A stretch of 64,000 nt of DNA from Blastocatellia bacterium (GCA_016789265.1 JAEUQK010000014.1:110040-174039), one strand, 5' to 3'. Positions 7,950-17,420 are shown, numbered from the stretch's first letter. Numbers and translations: made by a program. Notes: a model not told the origin generated them from the sequence alone.

Positions 7950-8726
7950 ATGTCAATAGTCGATCAAAACACCAGAGAAAAGGTCAGAGAGCTTGTACGG
8001 GAAGTTTTGAGCAGCGTGCCAGATGACGCTGCCGAGGCCCGACACGAACCCGAGCATGTGATCGTCAATTCACTACGGGAAAGAACCGAAAGGGAATGGG
8101 ACCGGGACGAGTCTGCAAAATTGCTGATAACCGAAGACGACCTTCGTGGACTAGACAGCGGTTCACGCGTCCGGGTGTCTGCAGATGCGAAATTTACCCC
8201 GCTTGCGAGCGATATCGTTTCGGACAAGCATCTGGTATTGATACGAAAAGAATCACGAAACATAGGCCTTAAGATCCACAGCGTCGCGATCGGAGCCGAC
8301 CACGGCGGATTTCAGATGAAGGAACAGCTGAAGAGTTTCCTGTCGGAACTTGGCGTTAAGGTAAGAGATTTTGGTACGAACTCGGCAGATCCGGTCGATT
8401 ACCCCGATTTCGCCCACGCGGTCGCAAAGGCTGTCGGGAGCGGGCAAGTCGATGGAGGTATTCTGGTTGACGGGGCAGGGATCGGGAGCGCGATGGCCGC
8501 AAACAAAGTGCCCGGTGTGCGTGCGGCGGCCTGCTATTCTGCGGCTCTGGCGAAAAACTCGAGGGAACACAACGGGGCAAATGTACTAACGCTGGGCAGC
8601 GGACAAAACGGTATTGATGAGGTAAAGGCGATCGTCGAAGCATTTATCACCACAGAGATCAGCGAGGCGAGACACAAACATCGGGTCGGGAAGATCGATT
8701 CCATCGACCGCGAATACAGGAAATGA
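7950..8726 (+). CDS. rpiB: RpiB/LacAB-family sugar-phosphate isomerase with microcompartment-like N-terminal extension
   Basis: Residues 112-258 form an RpiB (ribose-5-phosphate isomerase B) domain: [25 protein letters not shown] and [11 protein letters not shown]. Before it lies an extension of about 110 residues. This comprises an amphipathic helix (about 5-22, [14 protein letters not shown]), a linker, and an ITEDDLRGL...TPLASDIV block that recalls segments of microcompartment-associated enzymes. The usual catalytic cysteine in the ICGTGIG loop is absent; the loop here reads VDGAGIGS (Asp174). The ATG overlaps deoC by 4 bp. Deoxyribose aldolase plus RpiB, each with a helix tag, is the cargo pair I recall for sugar-phosphate-utilising microcompartments; no shell gene is in this window. 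Confidence 0.85.
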   Translation: MSIVDQNTREKVRELVREVLSSVPDDAAEARHEPEHVIVNSLRERTEREWDRDESAKLLITEDDLRGLDSGSRVRVSADAKFTPLASDIVSDKHLVLIRKESRNIGLKIHSVAIGADHGGFQMKEQLKSFLSELGVKVRDFGTNSADPVDYPDFAHAVAKAVGSGQVDGGILVDGAGIGSAMAANKVPGVRAAACYSAALAKNSREHNGANVLTLGSGQNGIDEVKAIVEAFITTEISEARHKHRVGKIDSIDREYRK

Positions 8727-9574
8727 ACCCAAACTACGACAAATTGGTTGATCAAATAACGGATATAGTTCTTGCAAAGCTTGCCGGTGAGGAAAATTGC
8801 GGATCGTTCTGCACAGCCGATGTTCAAAGGATCGTTGACGCCGGTGCGGAACGTATCGGGATCGTATTGGGCGAAACAGCGACCGCTCACGATTGGGCGA
8901 GTCTGATCGACCATACACTTCTCAAACCGGAAGCGAGCGAGTCAGACATTCGCAAATTATGCGACGAGGCGGCCCAGTTTGGTTTTGCATCCGTTTGTGT
9001 AAATCCGGCTTGGGTCAAACGGGCATCTGAATTCTTGCGTGGAACCGGTGTGCCGGTATGTACTGTTATCGGCTTTCCTCTGGGCGCCACGCTTCCGGAT
9101 GTAAAGGCATTTGAGGCTCGCAGGGCCATTTTCAATGGTGCCCGCGAGGTCGATATGGTGATCAACATCGGCGCGCTCAAATCGGGTGACGACTGTGCTG
9201 TCGAAGATGATATTCGAGCCGTCGCCCAGGCCGCACACGAAAACGGAGTGCTGCTTAAAGTAATTATCGAAACAGCGTTGCTTACGGACGAAGAAAAGGT
9301 TCGGGCATGTCTCGCTTCAAAAAATGCGGGAGCTGATTTCGTAAAGACGTCAACAGGTTTTGCCAAAGGAGGTGCCACGGTCGAGGATGTTTCTCTTATG
9401 CGCCGAACTGTCGGCAGCGCTCTCGGTGTAAAGGCATCCGGCGGCGTTAAGGGGATCGACGATGCGCGAGCGATGTTCGAAGCGGGGGCCACAAGGATCG
9501 GTGCGTCGGTCGGTGTGAAGATCGCTCAGGAAGCGATCGGCATAATATCAGGATCGTCCTCCGCGGCGTATTAG
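8723..9574 (+). CDS. deoC: Deoxyribose-phosphate aldolase with N-terminal encapsulation-peptide-like helix
   Basis: The 283-residue protein is a class I aldolase. The DeoC domain starts near residue 60 (LIDHTLLKP), with KVIIETALL and the Schiff-base lysine motif FVKTSTGF. It splits 2-deoxyribose-5-phosphate to acetaldehyde and glyceraldehyde-3-phosphate. The first 22 residues form a predicted amphipathic helix ([14 protein letters not shown]) followed by a flexible linker, absent from ordinary DeoC and typical of microcompartment targeting peptides. It is coupled to rpiB by an ATGA overlap and ended by a strong terminator. Confidence 0.93.
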   Translation: MNPNYDKLVDQITDIVLAKLAGEENCGSFCTADVQRIVDAGAERIGIVLGETATAHDWASLIDHTLLKPEASESDIRKLCDEAAQFGFASVCVNPAWVKRASEFLRGTGVPVCTVIGFPLGATLPDVKAFEARRAIFNGAREVDMVINIGALKSGDDCAVEDDIRAVAQAAHENGVLLKVIIETALLTDEEKVRACLASKNAGADFVKTSTGFAKGGATVEDVSLMRRTVGSALGVKASGGVKGIDDARAMFEAGATRIGASVGVKIAQEAIGIISGSSSAAY

Positions 9575-9594
9575 TAAGATCGCTGGAAAATAAG

Positions 9595-9631
9595 AAAGAG
9601 CCGCCAAAAGATCGGGCGGCTCTTTTTTTAT
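9595..9631 (+). terminator. Terminator of rpiB-deoC
   Basis: AAAGAGCCGCC and GGCGGCTCTTT form an 11-bp stem with a 9-nt loop, followed by a run of T. It may also serve the convergent TonB-like gene. Confidence 0.88.
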
Positions 9632-9643
9632 ATTATGCATTCC

Positions 9644-10708
9644 CTAGAGGCTAAAGTTGTAGCTAACTACGCCTTTTGCTTTGATCGGCAGGTCATTAAA
9701 CATTGCCGGCTTGAATTTTGACCGTTTTGCCGCATCCTCGGCCGCCTGACGCAACATCGCAGGACCGGACGTAGCCTTTGCCGAGACGACATCGCCGTCA
9801 AGATCGAGTTCGACCTCGACAAGGACCTTACCCTCTATTCGTGATTGTCGGGCGATCTGTGCATATACGGGCGTGACAAGCCGGACCGCGTTAGCGGTCG
9901 TAAGATTGCCGAGATTCAAAAATTCGGGCCTTACAACCTCTACAGGCTTTACAGCGGCAGCCTTTGCTGCTGCTTCCTTGTCCAACTGATCCTGCAACCG
10001 TTTAGCCTCGGCTTTCGCGGCCTCGTTTGATGCGTCCAGATCCGCAGCCTTTCGATAATCGGCAAGGGCCTTCTGGACATCTCCGAGTTTTTCGTAGGAT
10101 GCACCTCGGTTTAAGAACGCAACCGCAGTCTTGGGACTGAGTTCGATCGCCTTGTCGAAATCCTTGACTGAAAGGTCATAAGACTTTTTGGAGAACAACG
10201 CTTTGCCCCTGCTGACATATAGAGACGGATCGTCGTTCTTCATTTCGACCGCTTTCGTATAATCGGTCACTGCGGAATCGACGTCGCCTTTTTCCAGGCT
10301 GATATCTGCTCGTTTCTGATAATAGCCTGCATCCGGAGGCGTTGGTGTAGGAATAGGAGTCGCAGCGGGTTTCGGAGCCGGAGTAGCGGTAACGACCGGC
10401 GGGACAGGTTTGCTCTTTGCTCTTACGGCCGCGATAAGGTTAGCGTCGGCGCCGGTGGCTGTCAGTTCGTGCTCGATCTCGGGTGATGTTGCAAACGTCA
10501 CTCCTCGTTCTTTGACCGCCGCAGTAAGTATTTGGTTTCGTTCTTCCAAAGTGACCTTCTTAGAACGCAGGCCGATCAAAAGGTCGGCAAGGCTAAGCGG
10601 TGGATTTTGGGCAAATGCCGAGAGCGACGTGACGGTCAGGATCGCAACCATAGCGATCGTGAATGACCTAAGGGAAAGGCGGGTCTTAAGGGCGGATTCG
10701 GTTCTCAT
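9644..10708 (-). CDS. Exported TPR protein with C-terminal TonB domain
   Basis: The 354-residue protein has an N-terminal signal (about 16-34, ending SAFAQ) and a Pro-rich linker (about 104-125). Three TPR-like repeats follow (about 126-235; SLYVSRGKALF, AVAFLNRGASYEKLG). A TonB_C domain (about 265-354) carries the VTPVYAQIARQSRIEGKV and GPAMLRQAAEDAA motifs. TonB C-terminal domains usually contact outer-membrane receptors; in acidobacteria such proteins often sit apart from ExbBD. It lies 41 bp after the kinase-like gene and may share its transcript. Confidence 0.85.
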   Translation of the reverse strand: MRTESALKTRLSLRSFTIAMVAILTVTSLSAFAQNPPLSLADLLIGLRSKKVTLEERNQILTAAVKERGVTFATSPEIEHELTATGADANLIAAVRAKSKPVPPVVTATPAPKPAATPIPTPTPPDAGYYQKRADISLEKGDVDSAVTDYTKAVEMKNDDPSLYVSRGKALFSKKSYDLSVKDFDKAIELSPKTAVAFLNRGASYEKLGDVQKALADYRKAADLDASNEAAKAEAKRLQDQLDKEAAAKAAAVKPVEVVRPEFLNLGNLTTANAVRLVTPVYAQIARQSRIEGKVLVEVELDLDGDVVSAKATSGPAMLRQAAEDAAKRSKFKPAMFNDLPIKAKGVVSYNFSL

Positions 10709-10749
10709 AGGACAATATTCTATTGGGCTTGGAAGTTTGAGTGGGACTC

Positions 10750-12750
10750 CTAGTTGTCGTTGATCAGATCATCAACGGTGACTTTCTTCTTTTCCGGAGC
10801 CTTTGTTGGCTCTGATGTGGGTTTGGTCGCTTTCGCAGGGGCGGGCTTTGCCCCGGATTTACCGGGCGCCTCGATCTGAGACTGTTCGACCTTCTCGGGA
10901 GATGTGTCGGACAAAATGCCGGAATCGGTCGTCGCAGAATTCGGCTCGACAGGTTTTGGTTCTGAACTCTGAGGCGCGGCAACGGTCGTGGAGGCCGGCT
11001 GGACCGGCGGAGTCTCGACCGAATGTCCTGTTCCCGATCCTGCAAACATAAAATACCCGGCCACTGCTAAAACCAAAACCAAGCACGATGCCAAACCAGC
11101 AATAACGGGAATCGGGAGTTTCCTTCCGGTATCAACCGAAACACCGTAATCGAATGAGCTTGATCTCGTCGCAGGTGAATATTTTGTCCCTTCCGATTCG
11201 ACCTTTGTCTCTTCGACAGTCTGAGTTGGCTCCTCGTTCACGACCGAAGCAGAAATTCCAGTGTCCACAAACCCGGGATCGGTCGCTACATTTTCCGGTG
11301 TCGATTCCTCGGTTGAACCAAGTTCAACTTCAGAAAGCGCCTGAGGGTCTTCTTGTTCGTGACTCGATAAAGGTACTTCTGCGAACGCGACAACTTCCTG
11401 TTCAGATCGATCGGGAGTGAATGACATGTCGAGTTCGAAGCTATCGACAATGGTATCGGGTTGGGCACTTGTGTGTACGTCAAGTTTGATCCCTAAGAGA
11501 TCATCCTCAAACACGGGAACTGCGGATCTAGTCGGCTCTTGGGCAGATGGGATCTCATTTTCAATTGTCGTGCGTTGGGCTTCTTGTTCGCGCAAAAGAC
11601 GCTCAGCTTCTTCCGCACGTCGTTCGGCTGCGAGCCTCAATTCCTCAGCCTCTCTCAGCTTTTGCTCCAGGAGTTCAGATTGGCGTTGTTTTTCTTCCTC
11701 AAGTTCTCTGGCTTTTTGTTCTACTAGAGCTTGTATCTGGTCTTGCCGTACCTTTTCTGCAAATCGAAGGTCTTCGGCGGCCTCTTCGAGTTCGCGAGCT
11801 TCCAGAGCGGAACGTTCCTGCACCTTTACAAATGAGGTGCGTAGGACCTGCCGCATAATTACGGCCGAATCGAAACGGTTTTCCCGCTTTATCTCCATCG
11901 CCCGCATTATTACGTCTGAGACCTCAGTGGGTATTGAGGGGTCGACCTTGTGAGGCGACTTTAACGGATCCGGTTTGCCCTCGAGGATCTCGATCGATCT
12001 CTCGAGCGGGTCGACGGGCATTCGGGCTGTCAATAGAAAGTAAAGTGTTGCGCCGACCGAGTAAATATCGCTTCGAGCATCCGGAGGAGATTTAAGAACT
12101 CGTTCGGACCTATCGTCATAATCGCCGAGTATGACCTTTTGAGAGGCTGAATCAAGGCCGTCCCAGATCAACTCCAACGGCGAGAAGTTCAGGATCCCAT
12201 TTTCGATCGTGTCTTCGTTGATGCTCGTGTTCAGTGTGGGCTCTCCCGCACCGGTTCCATGAGCAAGTAATTTTACGTTCCCGTCCGAAAAGAGCCGCAA
12301 GTTCTTTGGCTGAACATTTTTGTGAATGATCGGTTCCGAAAGATTGTGAAGGTAATGAAGACCGTCGAGAACACGGTCAGCCCAGTCGGACACCTCAACC
12401 AGGGAAAATGGCCTTTTGTTGCGCGAGATCAGCGATTGAAGATCGTCTCCTTCGATCGATTCGAGAACGAGGTATTGCCGTCCGATCTCAGAAAAATAAT
12501 CGTTTACGCGGACAAGCGCCGGATGTTTGACCTCTGACAGCACCTTTGCGTGGTTCGAAAATGCAAGCTTAAGCCCCTCCTGCTGTGAGAGGGTCGTGAC
12601 CTTGCTTAAACGTACTGCGATCTCTTTAACTACGACCTTTGAATCGCTGACGGTATCGTAGGCCTGAAAGACCGAACAGGTTGAGGATTCGGATATGGGG
12701 TGGTCGATTCGGTATCGGCCGTCTTGTAAGAGTACGGAAGTGGAGGGCAT
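10750..12750 (-). CDS. Membrane-anchored Ser/Thr kinase-like protein, predicted pseudokinase
   Basis: With the ATG at 12748-12750 the protein has 666 residues: a kinase-fold domain (about 10-300), a Glu/Arg-rich coiled coil (about 315-390), an acidic region, one transmembrane helix (about 540-562) and a Pro/Lys-rich tail. Lys42 of the VAIK equivalent is present. The glycine-rich loop has no glycines (SESSTCSVF), the catalytic HRD is HKN (residues 143-145) and DFG is AHG (163-165). Phosphotransfer is therefore unlikely, and it may act as a scaffold or sensor. I chose this start because a TATAAT lies inside the longer reading frame. Confidence 0.82.
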   Translation of the reverse strand: MPSTSVLLQDGRYRIDHPISESSTCSVFQAYDTVSDSKVVVKEIAVRLSKVTTLSQQEGLKLAFSNHAKVLSEVKHPALVRVNDYFSEIGRQYLVLESIEGDDLQSLISRNKRPFSLVEVSDWADRVLDGLHYLHNLSEPIIHKNVQPKNLRLFSDGNVKLLAHGTGAGEPTLNTSINEDTIENGILNFSPLELIWDGLDSASQKVILGDYDDRSERVLKSPPDARSDIYSVGATLYFLLTARMPVDPLERSIEILEGKPDPLKSPHKVDPSIPTEVSDVIMRAMEIKRENRFDSAVIMRQVLRTSFVKVQERSALEARELEEAAEDLRFAEKVRQDQIQALVEQKARELEEEKQRQSELLEQKLREAEELRLAAERRAEEAERLLREQEAQRTTIENEIPSAQEPTRSAVPVFEDDLLGIKLDVHTSAQPDTIVDSFELDMSFTPDRSEQEVVAFAEVPLSSHEQEDPQALSEVELGSTEESTPENVATDPGFVDTGISASVVNEEPTQTVEETKVESEGTKYSPATRSSSFDYGVSVDTGRKLPIPVIAGLASCLVLVLAVAGYFMFAGSGTGHSVETPPVQPASTTVAAPQSSEPKPVEPNSATTDSGILSDTSPEKVEQSQIEAPGKSGAKPAPAKATKPTSEPTKAPEKKKVTVDDLINDN

Positions 12751-12943
12751 ATGTTCTTGGGTGTGCGGCAAGGCGGGTGAGCTGACTGCCATAACGATTA
12801 TACTCAAAATCGTTAAAAAATAAAGTAGTTTGTTCAAAAAAATTAAACAATTTGGATTTCATTCGTAATTTGGTGATTTTGCCAGCAATAATGAAATAAA
12901 AAGCGGGTAATTCGGAATTATTAGAGGTTGAAGCGAATGATAG

Positions 12944-13516
12944 ATGTTTGGCCTTGGAAGATCGGAAAAAGAGGATCGGTGGGAGAATTTCGAGAAGGAA
13001 GCGTTTCCGCACGTGCCTGACTTATTTCGTATCGCCATTTGGCTTGTCCGTGACCGGGCCGAGGCCGAGGACCTCCTTCAAGAAACGCTTTCACAGGCAT
13101 TAAAGTCCTTCCACCGTTATGAGCAGGGCACCAACATTCGGGCATGGATGACCAAGATCATGTACCACGTGAACGGAAAGCGGCTGCGAAAGCTTGGAAG
13201 GCTGAGGTTGGTCGAGGATAAAGAGGAACTTATCGCTGAGACGATCGCTTTTGAACCGTCGATCGACCAGCATCTAACCGATAAAGAGATCCTCACCGCC
13301 ATCAAACAGGTACCCGAAAAGTTCAGGGAGATCGTATTATTGGCTGATGTTGAAGAGTTCTCATACAAAGAAATAGCCGAAATGATGAGGGTGCCGATCG
13401 GGACAGTGATGTCGCGGCTTCATCGAGGACGGAAACTCTTTCGGCTAGAACTTGCGTCAATTGCCCGTCAATATGGTATTTTCCCCGCGGAGCGCAGGGA
13501 GGCGGAGCAAAGATGA
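12944..13516 (+). CDS. ECF-type RNA polymerase sigma factor
   Basis: The 190-residue protein has region 2 (about 15-80: DRAEAEDLLQETLSQALKSF, NIRAWMTKIMYH) and region 4 (about 112-170: VPEKFREIVLLADVEEFSYKEIAEM in two blocks, then PIGTVMSRLHRGRK). Its stop overlaps the anti-sigma start by 4 bp, a regular sigma/anti-sigma arrangement. The msrPQ genes directly downstream are its likeliest local targets, which would fit an oxidative-damage response. Confidence 0.93.
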   Translation: MFGLGRSEKEDRWENFEKEAFPHVPDLFRIAIWLVRDRAEAEDLLQETLSQALKSFHRYEQGTNIRAWMTKIMYHVNGKRLRKLGRLRLVEDKEELIAETIAFEPSIDQHLTDKEILTAIKQVPEKFREIVLLADVEEFSYKEIAEMMRVPIGTVMSRLHRGRKLFRLELASIARQYGIFPAERREAEQR

Positions 13517-14409
13517 CTTGCAGGGAGTTCAGCGACATTATCGATTCTTACCTCAGCGGAGAACTATTGGTAGAGACGAATCATAGTGTGATACGGCATC
13601 TCGAACAGTGCCGGGATTGTCGGGAAATTCTGGCAGTTCGACGTGCGATTCGAGAAAGGCTGTCGTCGGCAGTAAGAAATACAGAGGAATCGATCATTGA
13701 CTCGAGTTTTGCCGCAAGACTTAGATCAGATCTGCGAAGCAAAGCGGTGGGGCCGCGGTTCGGACCTTTCGCGTGGCAGCTGTTCTTAACAGGTGCGGCG
13801 TGCGTGATCATGATCACATTGGGCTCTGTGCTCCTTCTCAGTGACTACGGTCCAATGCTAACGGGGGTTTCGGTGAATCTACCGGAGCCGGCCATGACGA
13901 ATCCAGTAACACCGGACACTATGACAAAGATAGTGCCGGCTGTTTTGGAAGAAGCTGCCGAAGATGCGATTGATGATCATTTTAAATGTGCTCTTTTCCA
14001 TGATCTGCCAGAGCGACCGATCTCTCTCGAGGCAGCGTCGATCACCGTCGATCCGGTGAACGAAGGTTTTGACAAAGTCGTAAGTGAGGCTATTGTTGCT
14101 CATTTGGGCAAAAGTGCGAAGGTGATCGCGGCTCATCACTGCCTGATCAATGGTCGTCATTTCGCTCATGTGGTCCTTTTGGTCAATGAAAAACTGGTCT
14201 CGATACTTTTGACAAAAGTCGGAGATGTCGGGCAACAAAATGACGCGGCTTTGTGTACTAAGAAAAATGAGGTCGCTGCGGCGTGTTTTGGATCGAACGG
14301 CTATGGTATTTTTGTCGTCTCTGAGACGGAAGGCGAAAGCGTGAACGTGGCAAAATGGATCGGTCCGGCGATCCGTTCACACGTTTCTAAGAGAAGATCG
14401 AATGTGTGA
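13513..14409 (+). CDS. Zinc-finger anti-sigma factor, membrane-anchored
   Basis: The 298-residue protein has an N-terminal putative zinc-finger (zf-HC2) with H-x3-C-x2-C (HLEQCRDC, about residues 36-43), one transmembrane helix (about 93-115, LFLTGAACVIMITLGSVLL) and an extracytoplasmic domain of about 180 residues that I do not recognise. The zinc site is the known sigma-binding module of the ZAS family. It is coupled to the sigma gene and lies 23 bp before msrP. Confidence 0.88.
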   Translation: MTCREFSDIIDSYLSGELLVETNHSVIRHLEQCRDCREILAVRRAIRERLSSAVRNTEESIIDSSFAARLRSDLRSKAVGPRFGPFAWQLFLTGAACVIMITLGSVLLLSDYGPMLTGVSVNLPEPAMTNPVTPDTMTKIVPAVLEEAAEDAIDDHFKCALFHDLPERPISLEAASITVDPVNEGFDKVVSEAIVAHLGKSAKVIAAHHCLINGRHFAHVVLLVNEKLVSILLTKVGDVGQQNDAALCTKKNEVAAACFGSNGYGIFVVSETEGESVNVAKWIGPAIRSHVSKRRSNV

Positions 14410-14432
14410 AAAACAATGTCAGTTGAATAATA

Positions 14433-15425
14433 ATGTCACAAAAAGCTGTCAAACCTAGCGAGATCACGCCCGAGAGTACCTATTTAAATCGTCGAAACTT
14501 TATCAGGGCCGGAATATTTGCGGGTACGAGTCTGGCGACCGGGCTGACCTATAGATACTTCAATCCGATATCGGAAAAGGAGCCTGCACAGACGGAGATA
14601 TCCACCGTTTCCGCCCAAACCGAACAGTCGACCAAAGAGAAGCCCAATACCTTCGAAGAGATAACGAATTACAATAATTTTTACGAGTTTTCGACCAGCA
14701 AAGGCCGCGTTGCAAGCGCCGCAAAGGGGTTTGTTACTCGTCCGTGGACGGTAGAGGTAGGCGGTTTGGTCAACAAGCCCAAGGTTTTTGACATTGATGA
14801 TCTTTTGAAATTCGACCAAGAGGAACGGATCTATAGATTTCGGTGTGTTGAGGCGTGGTCGATGGTCATTCCGTGGATGGGATTCCCGTTAAAGAAACTT
14901 CTCGATCAGGTCGAACCGCTCTCAGCCGCAAAGTATGTCGCTTTCGAAACTTACTATCATGGGAGTTCGACCAATCCCGACGTTAAGCTGCCCATCGGCC
15001 CAAACGGAATGCAATCGTCCTTTTCGGCAGGCATCGATTTTCCTTACGTTGAAGGATTGAGACTGGACGAGGCGTTGCATCCGCTAACCATACTTGCAAC
15101 CGGACTTTATGGTAAACCAATGCCCAATCAAAACGGTGCTCCCATTCGATTGGTCGTTCCATGGAAATACGGTTTTAAGAGCATAAAGTCGATCGTGAAG
15201 ATCACATTGACGGACACGGAACCGCCGACGACCTGGAACCTGGCTAATTCGGACGAATACGGATTCTATTCGAACGTTAATCCGGAGGTAGATCATCCAA
15301 GATGGTCGCAGGGGGCGGAACGGCGGATCGGCGAATTTTCGACTAGGACGACTTTGATGTTCAACGGTTATGCAGACCAAGTGGCCGGTTTGTATGCAGG
15401 TATGGATCTACGGAAGTATTTTTGA
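14433..15425 (+). CDS. msrP: Protein-methionine-sulfoxide reductase catalytic subunit MsrP
   Basis: The 330-residue molybdopterin enzyme has a Tat signal (NRRNFIRAG near residues 20-28) and a sulfite-oxidase fold with the molybdenum-binding cysteine in [14 protein letters not shown]. MsrP repairs oxidised methionines in periplasmic proteins and takes electrons from the membrane haem protein MsrQ, encoded next with a 4-bp overlap. Length matches YedY/MsrP. Confidence 0.94.
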   Translation: MSQKAVKPSEITPESTYLNRRNFIRAGIFAGTSLATGLTYRYFNPISEKEPAQTEISTVSAQTEQSTKEKPNTFEEITNYNNFYEFSTSKGRVASAAKGFVTRPWTVEVGGLVNKPKVFDIDDLLKFDQEERIYRFRCVEAWSMVIPWMGFPLKKLLDQVEPLSAAKYVAFETYYHGSSTNPDVKLPIGPNGMQSSFSAGIDFPYVEGLRLDEALHPLTILATGLYGKPMPNQNGAPIRLVVPWKYGFKSIKSIVKITLTDTEPPTTWNLANSDEYGFYSNVNPEVDHPRWSQGAERRIGEFSTRTTLMFNGYADQVAGLYAGMDLRKYF

Positions 15426-16045
15426 TGAACGAAGTCAGGTTCAATAAGATCTTGGTCGCGCTCAACGCAATTTTACCGTTAGGTTTGCTTGGATACGATG
15501 CTCTCCGCGGTCAACTCGGCGCAAATCCAATTGAATTTTTCTTGCGGACGACCGGTGTCCTGACACTAGTTTTCCTCATCGTCACACTCTCCGTGACGCC
15601 GTTAAGAAAGTTGTTCGGATGGAACTTCGTCATCAAATACCGCCGAATGCTTGGGTTGTTCGCGTTTTTCTACGGCTTGCTTCACCTGACCACATATAGT
15701 GTTTTTGATAAGAGTTTAGACCTTAAATTGATCGGTGCAGACGTGATCCAGCGGCCGTTCATTGCCCTTGGAATGACGGCCTTTCTGATGCTTGTCCCCC
15801 TGGCAGTGACCTCTACGAATGGTTGGATCAAGCGTCTTGGCGGCAAGCGATGGGCGAGGCTACATAAGCTGATCTATCCCATCGCGATCCTGGGCGTGAT
15901 CCATTTCTGGATGATAGTGAAATCAGACGTATTTTATCCGGCGGTTTTCGGGACGATCCTGACCGCACTTTTTGTCTTTCGGCTTTTTCCAAAACTGACG
16001 GCCGGAACTAACGCAGGTGACCCTAAGAAAGTCCGGCAGATCTGA
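15422..16045 (+). CDS. msrQ: MsrQ, haem-b membrane subunit of the MsrPQ system
   Basis: The 207-residue protein has about six hydrophobic helices of the ferric-reductase-like transmembrane family, with histidines in [10 protein letters not shown] and [18 protein letters not shown] that would bind haem b. It passes quinol electrons to MsrP. Its 3' end overlaps the convergent DnaC-like gene by 23 bp. Confidence 0.92.
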   Translation: MMNEVRFNKILVALNAILPLGLLGYDALRGQLGANPIEFFLRTTGVLTLVFLIVTLSVTPLRKLFGWNFVIKYRRMLGLFAFFYGLLHLTTYSVFDKSLDLKLIGADVIQRPFIALGMTAFLMLVPLAVTSTNGWIKRLGGKRWARLHKLIYPIAILGVIHFWMIVKSDVFYPAVFGTILTALFVFRLFPKLTAGTNAGDPKKVRQI

Positions 16046-16817
16046 TCTTGTCAAAACTCTTGCGATAATCATTTCCGGACATCTCAACCGTTCGGCACAT
16101 CTCAAACAAACGAGACCTCATTCTGACGCCGATCCGGTCTTCCAAAGTCTCTTCGCGGTCGTTCTTCCTGTCGTCAAGATAGTTTGTGGTGAAGATCGTG
16201 AGTCTTTGGTCGTTATACCGCGTGTTAATGATGTGGGCCATCGTATCTCTCACCCAGTCGGTCGGCTTCGAAGCACCGAGTTCATCCAGCACCAGCACGT
16301 CCGCATTAAAAACAGGGGCGAGCACCGTGAGCTCTGATGTTTTTGTATTTGAGTTGTAGGAATCCTGGATCTCTTTCAACAAAGAGCCAAATTCGTAGAA
16401 GAGACATTTGAATCCCCGTTCAGTTAGACCCTTTAAGACAGATACTGCGAGGTGAGTCTTCCCAACGCCTACAGAACCCATCAACAGAATTCCCTGGTCA
16501 ACTGCCGGATACTCCATTGTAAGTTTTGACGCCAGCTTGAACGCACGATCTTGAGAAGGATTCTGCGGTTTGTAGTTATGGAAATGACAGCTTGCATAGC
16601 GATTGGGAAGCTTAACTCGGTTCAATGATGTCGAATGAGCATTTTGGGTTCGACAGCTGCAAGGCCTTGCTCCTTTTTCGGGAACGATCTCGATCCCTGT
16701 CCCGAAACAGGTCTGGCATTCATCGGCTCCGGAAGCCTCTAACGTCTCACCCGCGTCTTGCAAGTCAGATCTAGGTACTGCTTTCAAACGATTCGGTCGT
16801 GTCTTTTCGGTCGGCAT
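16023..16817 (-). CDS. DnaC/IstB-like AAA+ ATPase
   Basis: From the ATG at 16815-16817 the protein has 264 residues. A small zinc-type motif (CQTCFGTG...CSC, about residues 27-50) precedes a DnaC-like ATPase with Walker A GSVGVGKTHLAV and Walker B VLVLDELGA. Such proteins load replicative helicase or support DNA transposition; with no transposase beside it, a helicase-loader-like or repair role is likelier. The longer frame to 16919 was rejected because a consensus promoter lies within it. Confidence 0.85.
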   Translation of the reverse strand: MPTEKTRPNRLKAVPRSDLQDAGETLEASGADECQTCFGTGIEIVPEKGARPCSCRTQNAHSTSLNRVKLPNRYASCHFHNYKPQNPSQDRAFKLASKLTMEYPAVDQGILLMGSVGVGKTHLAVSVLKGLTERGFKCLFYEFGSLLKEIQDSYNSNTKTSELTVLAPVFNADVLVLDELGASKPTDWVRDTMAHIINTRYNDQRLTIFTTNYLDDRKNDREETLEDRIGVRMRSRLFEMCRTVEMSGNDYRKSFDKIRSAGLS

Positions 16818-16839
16818 TGAAGTGAAGTGAACAGAGTGG

Positions 16840-16867
16840 ATTATAGCACCCGGAATTGACAACTCAA
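16840..16867 (-). promoter_or_regulatory. Promoter of the DnaC-like gene
   Basis: Minus-strand TTGAGT (16862-16867), 16-bp spacer, TATAAT (16840-16845). It gives a short leader of about 16 nt before the chosen start codon. Confidence 0.65.
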
Positions 16868-16961
16868 GCTGCAGGGATCTAAACGCGAGATCCACAGACT
16901 GCATATCAAGGTTCTCCATTGTGCTATATTGAGATTAGTCGGATATAGTGACAATAGACTG

Positions 16962-17420
16962 ATGAGTTTTGTTCGTAACTTATTGTTGAGATTTGGGTTA
17001 GCTGATGCAAAGGCAGAGCGTACCCCGATAAGCGTATTTTTATTGGATGACGACGAACGACGACACAAGTGGTTCGAAAATAGATTTGCGGGTGACAGTC
17101 TGATCGTCGCGGAGACAGTCGCGGACGCAAAGTTGAAACTTGCTGAGTCCGCTTTTGATGCCATTTTTCTCGATCACGATCTGCTTCCACATCATTATGT
17201 TTCGAATGATCATGGCGATTTCGAAAACACGGGCTATGCCATCGCTGAGTGGCTGAACGAGAGACATGACATTCAGCGGGCCGCTACGATCATAGTTCAT
17301 ACACGAAACGCCGATGCGGCCATTCCGATGGTAATGAAACTAAGGGAATCGGGAAGGAATGTCGAGTACTGTGCGTTTCCGATGCTTGATCTGAAGATCA
17401 AGAATTACTGGAAACGATAA
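16962..17420 (+). CDS. Receiver-like protein (cyclic-phosphate-processing receiver type)
   Basis: From the ATG at 16962 the protein has 152 residues. It has a receiver-like fold with FLLDDDERRH near the N-terminus, AETVADAK, and FDAIFLDHDLL, where the Asp sits at the phospho-acceptor position. It resembles stand-alone receiver-like proteins now named cyclic-phosphate-processing receivers (my recall of the family). No output domain or histidine kinase is nearby. A TTG start at 16929 would add 11 residues. Confidence 0.7.
   Translation: MSFVRNLLLRFGLADAKAERTPISVFLLDDDERRHKWFENRFAGDSLIVAETVADAKLKLAESAFDAIFLDHDLLPHHYVSNDHGDFENTGYAIAEWLNERHDIQRAATIIVHTRNADAAIPMVMKLRESGRNVEYCAFPMLDLKIKNYWKR

Noticed and set aside
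7950..9574. A complete microcompartment locus
   Set aside because: No shell-protein genes were found in the flanking 5 kb on either side; only cargo-like features are present.
11417..11953. Ser/Arg-rich plus-strand frame opposite the pseudokinase coiled coil
   Set aside because: It is the antisense reading of a Glu/Arg-rich coiled coil and has no independent support.
10750..12837. Signal-peptide form of the pseudokinase (longer start at 12837)
   Set aside because: The extension contains a TATAAT promoter element and would place the kinase-like domain outside the cell before a second membrane helix.
16023..16919. Longer start for the DnaC-like ATPase
   Set aside because: A consensus promoter (16840-16867) lies within the extra 34 codons.
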